Shown here: positions 1 through 6,038 of the stretch, piece after piece
Position numbering within the stretch: the stretch's first letter is position 1
How the letters are laid out: each line of letters opens with the position of its first letter
Source of the DNA: an uncultured Asticcacaulis sp.
GTDB lineage: Bacteria; Pseudomonadota; Alphaproteobacteria; Caulobacterales; Caulobacteraceae
Direction of reading: 5' to 3'
Length of the DNA stretch: 6,693 bases
Assembly: GCA_946480525.1 (NCBI GenBank)
Contig: CAMLLA010000239.1
Location: 1-6,693 of the forward strand
Made by a program: the position numbers and the translations under genes
The notes under the pieces: model-generated
What the model was told of the DNA's origin: nothing
Seen by the model: only the letters and a program-made list of their open reading frames with translations
The model's database searches: none

Positions 1-468
1 GATCCCGACGTCATCGGATGGATGTTCGCCAACGAACCCGATGACCGCCTGGTCCGCAACCTGTTCGAACTGCGGCTGATCATTGAGCCGGCAGCGGCGG
101 CCCTGGCAGCGACGCGGCGTAATGTCACCCATCTGGCGCTGATGTTCCGGGCACTTGAGATCATGGACCGGGACACGCTGTTCACCGAGTCGGGTCTGCA
201 GGCCGACAAGGATTTCCACGCAGCCCTTCTGGCGGCCGCCGACAATGACCAGCTGACGTCGCTTAACACGTCGATCGGTGTGTCCGTCGCCCTGTCGACC
301 CGTTACAAGATCGAACACGACGTGCTGGGCCCCGATCCGGTCGCCGCTCACAGGGCTGTCTATGACGCCATCGAACACGGCGATGCCGCTGAAGCGCGCT
401 GGTGCATGGAATCCCTGATTCGCCAGGCGATGAAGGACATCGTCAAACGGCGAGAGTCGGGAAACTGA
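1..468 (+). CDS. GntR-family transcriptional regulator, FCD domain (C-terminal part, 5' end outside window)
   Basis: The frame is open from base 1, so the start codon and the N-terminal winged-helix DNA-binding domain lie outside the window; the ATG at 22 is internal. The 155 visible residues fit the all-helical FCD ligand-binding domain of FadR-subfamily GntR regulators. They begin DPDVIGWMF, followed by FELRLIIEPAAAALAA (visible residues 22-37), the helix typical of this family. Numbered from base 1, D69 and H73 form the D-x3-H metal/ligand motif, and H117 sits in the AAHRAVYDAIEHGD helix. The C-terminal helix where many FCD proteins carry a further histidine reads MESLIRQAMKDI and has none. 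From memory the segment resembles the galactonate regulator DgoR more than FadR, which would suit sensing of a sugar acid; this is inference. The gene converges with the halogenase, 67 bp between stops. It probably regulates this locus, but nothing here proves it. Confidence 0.9.
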   Translation, partial: DPDVIGWMFANEPDDRLVRNLFELRLIIEPAAAALAATRRNVTHLALMFRALEIMDRDTLFTESGLQADKDFHAALLAAADNDQLTSLNTSIGVSVALSTRYKIEHDVLGPDPVAAHRAVYDAIEHGDAAEARWCMESLIRQAMKDIVKRRESGN

Positions 469-535
469 TCCGCGCAGGCATTTACCTCCCTGGCATCCCC
501 CTTTTCTGCATGAGGCCCTGACATCCGGATCGCGG

Positions 536-2056
536 CTAAAACTGGATATCGGCCGCGCAATTCTGGCGAATAAACACGTCGTGCGTCGGCATGACATCGC
601 AGCATTTCATAATGACGTCGCGCGTATCCGCCAGCCACCGCGTCAGGCCAGCCCCATCAAGACTAAGGGTGAGCGGATCCGGCGCCCTGGGCCGTATCCC
701 CTGCCCCCACATGACCGCCAGCCAACTGTGCAGCCTGAACTGTTCTCCCCGCTCTTCCGGGATCCGTCCCCGGCTCCGGAACAGTTCCAGGCGCTGCGTC
801 AGGCTGTCCGGGACGGACATTGATGTGCAGTAGCGCCAGAACTCGGAATCGTCGCGCTGGCCGACGTGGTAGTGCAGAATCAGAAAGTCGCGAATATCCT
901 CATATTCCCGGGTCATGGCCCGGTTGTAGGCATCGATGTCCGCCTGGTCGAAGCCGGTGTCCGGAAAATAATACTGAAGCCGGGCAATGCCGTTCTGGAT
1001 CAGCATGATCGAGGTCGATTCCAGCGGCTCCAGGAACCCCGACGCCAGCCCCAGCGCCACACAGTTCTTGTGCCAAAAGGCCTTGCGCCGTCCGGTCGTG
1101 AAACGAATGAGCCTGGGATCGCCGATGCGTTCAGCCTTCAGACCGGCGAGAAAGGCGTCGCACGCCTCGGTTTCACTCTGGAAATGGCTGGCGAAGACAA
1201 GGCCGTTGCCATCACGGTGCTGCAACGGGATGCGCCATTGCCAGCCGGCACTCATGGCCGTCGACCGCGTGAAGGGAACCGGCGCATCCTGGCGACGGGT
1301 GGGCGCGGCATAGGCCCGGTCGCACGGCAACCAGTGGCTCCAGTCCTCAAAGCCGGTCTGAAGCGCTTCGCCCAGCAGCAGCGAACGGAATCCGGTGCAG
1401 TCGATGAACAGGTCACCGTCGATGGCGCGGCCGTCCTGCAGATGCAGCGCCCGGATGCCGCCTTCGTCGGACAGCTCTACCCGCTCGATCCGGCCCTCGA
1501 CGCGCCTGACGCCCCGCGCCTCGGCGAACTGGCGCAAAGTCAGCGCATAAAGTCCGGCGTCGAAATGAAAGGCGTATTCGATGCCGGCCAGAGGTGAGTT
1601 CTGGCCTTCCGGCCGCATGAACTTGCGGTTCCGCGACGCCATCGCCTGGAGGTTATAGAGCCCGAGATCGTCGGGCCCGCCGCGTTCGAGCACATCTCTC
1701 AGCCAGACGGCATGGAAGGGCAAGGAACCAAAGTCGCGGCCATTGGCGCCGAAGGCGTGATGATAGGTGTGGCCGATCCGTCCCCAGTTCACGAATTCGA
1801 TGCCGAGCTTGAACGTGCCCTGGGTCGACCGGATAAAGGCGTCCTCGTCGATGCCGAGGTGATGGTTGAAAACACGAATATAGGGGGTCGTGGCTTCGCC
1901 GACGCCGACCGTCCCGATCTCATCGCTCTCCAACAGGACGATCTCTTCGATGTCGTCGCGCAGGATTTTCGCGAACCACGCGGCGCACATCCATCCGGCG
2001 GTGCCGCCGCCGGCGATGACCACCTTGCGAACCGCTTTACCGGCGTGCTGCGTCAT
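536..2056 (-). CDS. FAD-dependent halogenase, tryptophan halogenase family
   Basis: This complete 506-residue protein has the usual length for flavin-dependent tryptophan halogenases. These cytoplasmic enzymes use FADH2, O2 and halide to make hypohalous acid, which halogenates an aromatic ring through a catalytic lysine. Visible motifs are the FAD-binding GGGTAGW (residues 16-22), the E-x-x-x-GTVGVGEATTP segment (43-58), the catalytic lysine K83 in FKLGIEFVNW, the family signature WQWRIP (272-277), and EPLESTS (343-349), whose E346 matches PrnA Glu346. The halide-site pair that is Thr-Gly in PrnA is Thr-Ser here. The ATG is preceded by GGAGGGA (2063-2069) about 6 nt upstream. The gene lies downstream of the receptor on the same strand, behind a strong terminator. 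No flavin reductase gene is in the window. The substrate is unknown; related receptor-associated enzymes such as BrvH brominate free indole, so the tryptophan label should not be taken literally. Confidence 0.94.
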   Translation of the reverse strand: MTQHAGKAVRKVVIAGGGTAGWMCAAWFAKILRDDIEEIVLLESDEIGTVGVGEATTPYIRVFNHHLGIDEDAFIRSTQGTFKLGIEFVNWGRIGHTYHHAFGANGRDFGSLPFHAVWLRDVLERGGPDDLGLYNLQAMASRNRKFMRPEGQNSPLAGIEYAFHFDAGLYALTLRQFAEARGVRRVEGRIERVELSDEGGIRALHLQDGRAIDGDLFIDCTGFRSLLLGEALQTGFEDWSHWLPCDRAYAAPTRRQDAPVPFTRSTAMSAGWQWRIPLQHRDGNGLVFASHFQSETEACDAFLAGLKAERIGDPRLIRFTTGRRKAFWHKNCVALGLASGFLEPLESTSIMLIQNGIARLQYYFPDTGFDQADIDAYNRAMTREYEDIRDFLILHYHVGQRDDSEFWRYCTSMSVPDSLTQRLELFRSRGRIPEERGEQFRLHSWLAVMWGQGIRPRAPDPLTLSLDGAGLTRWLADTRDVIMKCCDVMPTHDVFIRQNCAADIQF

Positions 2057-2088
2057 TCTTGTTCCCTCCAGGCAAGGGAGTGATCGAT

Positions 2089-2124
2089 AAAAAAGTGGCC
2101 TGACATTGGGTGTTGTCAGGCCAC
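2089..2124 (-). terminator. Rho-independent terminator between receptor and halogenase genes
   Basis: A perfect 11-bp inverted repeat (2095-2105 pairing with 2114-2124; arm GTGGCCTGACA) encloses an 8-nt loop. On the minus strand it runs directly into six T residues (A6 at 2089-2094 on the plus strand). The U-tract is on the minus-strand side only, so it terminates transcription coming from the TonB receptor, whose stop codon is about 117 nt upstream. Its T-tract ends only 32 nt before the halogenase ATG, leaving no room for a promoter between them. The halogenase is therefore transcribed by readthrough, or from a promoter upstream of the hairpin with this structure in its leader. Confidence 0.85.
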
Positions 2125-2139
2125 AGTGTGCACGTCTGG

Positions 2140-2188
2140 CGGATCAGGCAGCCTGTGTCACAGGAGAATGCACGCTATGTCTGATCCG
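2140..2188. repeat. Nested inverted repeats in receptor-halogenase gap
   Basis: An 8-bp perfect inverted repeat (CGGATCAG at 2140-2147, CTGATCCG at 2181-2188) flanks a 13-bp dyad (CCTGTG, one base, CACAGG, 2152-2164). No T-tract follows on either strand, so it is not an intrinsic terminator. It could be an operator for a halogenase promoter or a 3'-UTR structure of the receptor mRNA. The base-level symmetry is certain; any function is a guess. Confidence 0.4.
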
Positions 2189-2203
2189 TCGTGACGTGAG
2201 TGA

Positions 2204-2230
2204 GGCGGGTGCTCAGGGAAAGTACCCGCC
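2204..2230 (-). repeat. GC-rich hairpin just after the receptor stop codon
   Basis: The 7-bp perfect arms (2204-2210 and 2224-2230, GGCGGGT/ACCCGCC) enclose a 13-nt loop and begin 11 nt after the receptor stop codon. On the minus strand the downstream arm is followed by a mixed sequence, not a T-run. A terminator is therefore unlikely; a 3'-end stabilising stem for the receptor mRNA is plausible, working with the true terminator further on. Confidence 0.45.
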
Positions 2231-2241
2231 ACGGGACAGGG

Positions 2242-5200
2242 TCAGAAGGTCGTCCTGGCCGTCAGGGTAAAGCTGCGGCCGTCGTAGTCGATCCAGCGAA
2301 CCACGCGCTGGTCGTTCTCATATTCGTAACGCTTCTCGTTCGTGATGTTGTAGGCGTCCAGCGACAGGGAGATCCGGTCGTTGAGGTTGTAGGAGGCCGA
2401 CAGATCGAGCTGTCCGCGCGCCTTCACCGACCGGGCGCCGCCCGTATAGGTGCCGTTGGCGTTGAGCGGGTAGTCCGTGCGGTAGTTGTAGACGGCGCGG
2501 ATGCCGAACTTCGGCGTTTCGTAGTAACCGATCAGGTTCGCGGTGTGCTTCGAAATGCCGGGGAACGGTGCGATGGCGGGGCTCTTCGAGTCCGTATAGG
2601 CGTAGTTGAAATTGCCGCCGAAGTTCTTCCAGAAGCCAGGCAGGAAGTCCAGGTTCTGCTGGATGTTGAACTCCCAGCCCTCGACCGTGGTGTCGCTGTC
2701 AAGATTGTAGTTGCCCGAAGCGAAGATCCGCGTCGTGCTGTTCGACGTGGCCAGGCTGGTCGCCGTGCAGTACTGGCCGTCCCAGGACAGCGTGCCGAAG
2801 CCCCAGGTCGAACCGTCGGCCGGACACAGGATGGCCGGGTCCGAGGTGCCGACGATACGGCCGGTGATGACCTTGCGGAAATAGGCCAGGGCCAGCAGGC
2901 CGCCGGGGCGGTTGTACCATTCCAGCGAGACGTCGACCGAGTCGGCCAGGTACGGCTGCAGCTTGTTATTGCCGATACGGACCGAGGCGTTATAGATCGA
3001 CATGGTCGAGGTCGACTGCGATGAGTTCAGCACGCGCTCGCCGATGCGGGTAACCGGCGAGAACTGGCGGTCCTGCGGCCGGACGTAGGTCTTGTAATAG
3101 GCGCCGCGCAGGACCAGATCGTCCTTCAGGTCCAGGGCAAAGATCGCCGACGGCAGCCAGTAGTTATACTTGTTCTCGATGCGCTGCCATTTGAAATCCG
3201 ACAGGGAACCGGCGACGCCGGTGAACGAACGGACCAGGTCGAGGGAATCGATCGTGTTGTCCGTGCCTTCGTAGCGGGTGCCGATATTACCGCGCAGGCG
3301 GTGACCCAGCACTTCGGTATCGTACTTGACCTGGATATAGGCCTGGGTCAGCGCGTTCTCGGTTTCGTAGTTGTTGTCCGCGAAGGCCCCGTCACGGTAA
3401 TAGACGTTGAAGCCGCGCGTGGTCAGCCCGCCGCCGTTATAGACATCGACCGGAGTCACGGCGTCGATGAAGCGTTCCGCGTCGATGACCTGCCAGTTCT
3501 TGCTGATCTTTGCGTCGCCGTTCATGAAGTCGTCGACGAAGTCCGGCGTGTACAGCATGTCGCTGGTCAGGTTCTGCAACTGGGCGCCATAGGCCATGTT
3601 GCGGAAGCCGTGCGACTTGAACTCATTCTTCTCGAGGCGCAGACCGCCCTTGACCGCAGTGATCGGGCCGAAGTCCAGATTGCGCTCGATATCGACCTGA
3701 GCCGAGGTGACCGTCTGGTCGGCGAAGCTTTCGGAGCCGGAGATGTTGAGGTAGTACAGGCCATTGGAGCGCAGATAGCCTTCGGGGTCGCCATTGGCGC
3801 CCTGCCAGGCCCAACCGTTGTTGAACAGGGCGTTCTGCGGCGTCGGCGTGACGTTGTAGGCAAAGCCGTCCAGTTCGCCGAAACCGGTGGTCAGCGTGCC
3901 CGAAATGCCGTTGGTTCCGCCGGAGACCGGGTTGGTCTGGAGGTCCAGCTCGGTTTCGAGCGAAGAATTCGAGCCCTTGGAGCCGGCGACGACGAAGTTG
4001 ATCTTCCAGTCTTCGTTGTTCCAGTCCAGGTTGGCCACGAAGCCCTGGGCCTGCTGATGCTGTGAATAGAGGCGCGTCGACGACTTGGCCGGGAAGTTGT
4101 CGTAGGCGGCGGTCTCATAGACCCAGCGGCCGTCCGACATCTGGACCGGGGTCCCCGACGGCGTGATGGTGCCGGCGCCGTCCCAGACGGCGTTGATCAG
4201 GAAATACTGGGTCGTTTTGGGCAGGTCGCGGTTGGTGTAGTAACCGATGATGCCCATCTTGGTGTTGTCGTTGGGCTTCCATTCGATACCGGCCGTCGCC
4301 GTGACCAGGTCACCCTTGTTTTCGCGGGTGTACTGGCGGATGGCGTCCAGCGCGTAAACGCCGGTATTGCCCTTCGAACCCGTCGTGCTGGTGTTATAGG
4401 CCGAAGTGCCCAGGACATCCGACAGCGAGCGGCAGAACGATGCTGTGGTCGGGCATGGCGTCGCCGAATAGTACTGGCCGTAGGTCGAGGCGAAGTTGGC
4501 GGCGCTCAGGCCCGTCAGGCCCGGCGTCAGGCGGCTGTAGCCATTGTAGCGCAGGGTATCGCGGCGGAAGTCTTCCTTCTTGTACGCCACGGTGCCGAAC
4601 ACGGCCAGGTCGGAGCTGAGGTGCTTGTTGTAGCCGATCGTCACGGCCGGCGCCACGCTGCCACCCAGTTCGTTATACTCGGCCGATACCTTGGCCATGC
4701 CGCCGTCCACGCGCGACAGGGCAGGCGCGATCTGCATGTCGACATTGCCGCTGAGGCCGCCCGACTGGGCATTGGCCATGGGCGACTTTTCGATGACGAA
4801 GGCCGAGAAGATGTCCGAGTTGAAGGCGCCGAGCGGCGAGCCCTGGTCATTGGCCAGCGACGGCGGGGCGGCAAAGGCCACGCCGTTCAGCGTCGTACGT
4901 GCATAGGATCCTGGCATGCCGCGCACGTTGATGGTCGCATTGCGGCCTTCGGCCTCACGGTTGATCTGGACGCCCGGAATGCGTTGCAACGCCTCACCGA
5001 CATTCAGGTCCGGGAAGCGGCCCAAGCCGTCGGAGGAAATACCATCGGTGATTTCGATGTTCTGCTTTTTTGCCCTGACAGCATCGGCATAGCTCTTCTT
5101 GAAGCTTGTCACGACGACGACATTATCGTCGCCGGCTGGCTGGGGCGCGGCGTCCTGGGCATATGCCGCTGCGTGCGTTCCGGCGATCAGTATGGAACCG

Positions 5201-5268
5201 CCGAGCAGCGCCAGCTTCCAGGCCTTCGCGCGGCGTGCTGGTTTAATCAGTATATTTTCCATGAGCAC
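2242..5268 (-). CDS. TonB-dependent outer-membrane receptor (Xanthomonas/Caulobacter type)
   Basis: This complete receptor is probably an energised importer of a carbohydrate or glycoside. Numbering below is from the internal ATG at 5262. A signal peptide has a basic n-region (KPARRAKAWK), a hydrophobic core (LALLGGSILIAG) and a cleavage site after AYA (residue 35). A possible TonB box is VVVVTS (48-53). The plug follows, with RFPDLNVGEALQRIPGVQI (82-100) and INVRGMPG (111-118), wording typical of the TIGR01782-type receptors. The remainder is the 22-strand barrel, ending SFTLTARTTF with the expected terminal Phe. There is no N-terminal STN domain, so no FecA-like sigma/anti-sigma signalling is expected. 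The mature part has four cysteines in two close pairs, C270/C277 and C813/C832, likely disulfides in surface loops. The start is GTG at 5268 because GGAGG lies 9 nt upstream; ATG 5262 would be 15 nt away. The frame stays open to an ATG at 5412, but that extension lies before the ribosome-binding site and spoils the signal peptide. Confidence 0.96.
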   Translation of the reverse strand: MLMENILIKPARRAKAWKLALLGGSILIAGTHAAAYAQDAAPQPAGDDNVVVVTSFKKSYADAVRAKKQNIEITDGISSDGLGRFPDLNVGEALQRIPGVQINREAEGRNATINVRGMPGSYARTTLNGVAFAAPPSLANDQGSPLGAFNSDIFSAFVIEKSPMANAQSGGLSGNVDMQIAPALSRVDGGMAKVSAEYNELGGSVAPAVTIGYNKHLSSDLAVFGTVAYKKEDFRRDTLRYNGYSRLTPGLTGLSAANFASTYGQYYSATPCPTTASFCRSLSDVLGTSAYNTSTTGSKGNTGVYALDAIRQYTRENKGDLVTATAGIEWKPNDNTKMGIIGYYTNRDLPKTTQYFLINAVWDGAGTITPSGTPVQMSDGRWVYETAAYDNFPAKSSTRLYSQHQQAQGFVANLDWNNEDWKINFVVAGSKGSNSSLETELDLQTNPVSGGTNGISGTLTTGFGELDGFAYNVTPTPQNALFNNGWAWQGANGDPEGYLRSNGLYYLNISGSESFADQTVTSAQVDIERNLDFGPITAVKGGLRLEKNEFKSHGFRNMAYGAQLQNLTSDMLYTPDFVDDFMNGDAKISKNWQVIDAERFIDAVTPVDVYNGGGLTTRGFNVYYRDGAFADNNYETENALTQAYIQVKYDTEVLGHRLRGNIGTRYEGTDNTIDSLDLVRSFTGVAGSLSDFKWQRIENKYNYWLPSAIFALDLKDDLVLRGAYYKTYVRPQDRQFSPVTRIGERVLNSSQSTSTMSIYNASVRIGNNKLQPYLADSVDVSLEWYNRPGGLLALAYFRKVITGRIVGTSDPAILCPADGSTWGFGTLSWDGQYCTATSLATSNSTTRIFASGNYNLDSDTTVEGWEFNIQQNLDFLPGFWKNFGGNFNYAYTDSKSPAIAPFPGISKHTANLIGYYETPKFGIRAVYNYRTDYPLNANGTYTGGARSVKARGQLDLSASYNLNDRISLSLDAYNITNEKRYEYENDQRVVRWIDYDGRSFTLTARTTF

Positions 5269-5277
5269 TAACTGTTT

Positions 5278-5282
5278 CCTCC
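5278..5282 (-). promoter_or_regulatory. Shine-Dalgarno site deciding the receptor start
   Basis: GGAGG on the minus strand is spaced 9 nt from GTG (5268-5266) and 15 nt from ATG (5262-5260), which are in frame and two codons apart. Normal spacing favours GTG. Either start gives the same mature receptor, because both lie in the n-region of the signal peptide. Confidence 0.65.
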
Positions 5283-5493
5283 ACTTGTTGACGATGGAAC
5301 AACCCTCCCCTGCTCCGGTCAAAACAGTTCTCAGATACCGCGCCCAAAATGCCGAAGACGGTGCGCACCCGGGACAAAGCAAGTCAGCAGATGGAAAATC
5401 CTTCCCTGACAATGACTTATTACCTCAGATCGTAAACCGGCTTGCGATCGGACCAGATATCAGCGTTGGACCACGGCATGAAAGTTATTTTCA

Positions 5494-5530
5494 CATATAG
5501 AAGTCTGCAAATATGGAATGAAAATGTCAA
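5494..5530 (-). promoter_or_regulatory. Candidate promoter region of the receptor gene
   Basis: On the minus strand TTGACA (5530-5525) is a perfect -35 hexamer within AT-rich DNA. No good -10 lies 16-18 bp downstream. The nearest good match, TATATG (5499-5494), is 25 bp away and would need a poorer -35 such as TTCATT. The pair is therefore suggestive only. The palindrome at 5540-5563 lies just upstream, as expected for a regulated promoter. Confidence 0.25.
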
Positions 5531-5539
5531 TATGATCAT

Positions 5540-5563
5540 CTGGTGGAATTGAAATTTCACCAG
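5540..5563. promoter_or_regulatory. Imperfect 24-bp palindrome, candidate operator
   Basis: The arms CTGGTG and CACCAG enclose 12 AT-rich bases. Ten of twelve base pairs are symmetric; the exceptions are position 7/18 and the central pair. A perfect GAAATTTC palindrome (5551-5558) is nested inside. It lies in the AT-rich divergent promoter region, 9 bp upstream of a minus-strand TTGACA. The GGT/ACC half-sites recall GntR/FCD and LacI operators, but the 12-bp separation is wider than the usual FCD consensus. The binding protein is unknown; the regulator at the left edge is an obvious candidate. Confidence 0.45.
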
Positions 5564-5631
5564 CTTGGCCGTTGTCATATTTCGTCTGGAAACAATCCAG
5601 AAAAGCGATTTCAATTTTCATTAATGGTAAT

Positions 5632-5647
5632 TTGTTTTATATAACAA
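5632..5647. repeat. AT-rich 16-bp dyad
   Basis: Arms TTGTT and AACAA flank six AT bases; seven of eight pairs are symmetric. The same arms recur at 5285-5302 (TTGTT, 8 bp, AACAA), just before the receptor ribosome-binding site. Either could be a regulator site, but such AT-rich dyads arise readily by chance. Confidence 0.25.
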
Positions 5648-5919
5648 TAGGAAACCTGAAGCAGGCAGGGGGTTCTGGGCGCTATCTTTGCGTCCGCATC
5701 AGGCCCTTCGTGTTGCAGAAATGCCTCATAAATCGCGCAAAATTTTCTCCGTACTTTTTCTCACTGCGCCCCAATACCCGTATCCGCCGGCCCCATTAGA
5801 GGACGTGGCGAACGACGACTCGGGGGCGGCAGTTCACGACGCGTGGCCCCGCCAGACGCACGCATGCAGACACACCCGTCCAGACCATCGCTGCCTCAAC
5901 TTATATATAAAAAACTATT

Positions 5920-5947
5920 TTGCATATGAATTTACGGCGGCTATTAA
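5920..5947 (+). promoter_or_regulatory. Candidate promoter of the GH2 gene
   Basis: TTGCAT (5920-5925) and TATTAA (5942-5947) are separated by 16 bp and lie about 90 bp before the GH2 start, at the edge of an AT-rich stretch. Both hexamers are imperfect. A start site near 5954 would give a leader of about 85 nt that can fold a short stem (5968-5975 with 5994-6000, one bulge). Confidence 0.25.
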
Positions 5948-6027
5948 GGATCAATGATGTCGCAAGGCCTTCCGGTTCGTCGTCGTACGGGCTCCGGAGG
6001 GATTGGATGTCGTGAGGAATAACCTTC

Positions 6028-6032
6028 AGGAG
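6028..6032 (+). promoter_or_regulatory. Shine-Dalgarno site of the GH2 gene
   Basis: AGGAG sits 6 nt before ATG 6039 and decides this start over the in-frame GTG at 6012. The GTG would add nine codons before the twin-arginine motif and has only a weak upstream match. Confidence 0.7.
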
Positions 6033-6038
6033 CACGAC

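Larger units (their letters stand above)
5269..6038. other. 770-bp divergent intergenic region
   Basis: This stretch separates the receptor from the GH2 gene and must hold both promoters. Counted by eye, 5471-5640 is about 34% GC, against visibly GC-rich coding DNA. It contains the 24-bp palindrome, a TTGTT/AACAA dyad and TTGACA on the minus strand. A GC-rich block around 5800-5890 has no recognisable coding or RNA structure. A short AT-rich stretch at 5900-5935 precedes the GH2 leader. Open frames here (for example 5688-5957 plus, 5572-5799 plus, 5420-5614 minus) give low-complexity or unfamiliar peptides, and I do not call them genes. If the receptor promoter lies near 5490-5530, its mRNA has a leader of about 220 nt, which includes a 10-bp perfect palindrome at 5360-5369. 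Confidence 0.7.

Noticed and set aside
467..531. Possible terminator between the converging regulator and halogenase genes
   Set aside because: Only a 6-bp inverted repeat (467-472 with 526-531) with a 53-nt loop and no T-tract was found, too weak to call.
866..1597. 243-codon open frame antisense to the halogenase
   Set aside because: It lies wholly within the halogenase, which has clear family motifs. The antisense peptide has no recognisable motif and is the kind of open frame GC-rich coding DNA produces.
2200..5271. Several long plus-strand frames (2200-3024, 3301-4065, 4621-5271) opposite the receptor
   Set aside because: Their Val/Arg/Gly/Asp-rich composition, lack of motifs and full overlap with a strongly supported receptor mark them as antisense shadows.
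5269..5412. N-terminal extension of the receptor to ATG 5412
   Set aside because: The extra residues precede the GGAGG site and would bury the signal peptide about 50 residues into the protein.
5420..5614. 64-codon minus-strand frame in the AT-rich segment
   Set aside because: It covers the candidate operator and promoter, has no convincing ribosome-binding site, and its peptide is not recognisable.
5688..5957. 89-codon plus-strand frame in the intergenic region
   Set aside because: The peptide is rich in His, Pro and Arg with no familiar motif, lacks a good ribosome-binding site, and runs through the AT-rich promoter-like region.
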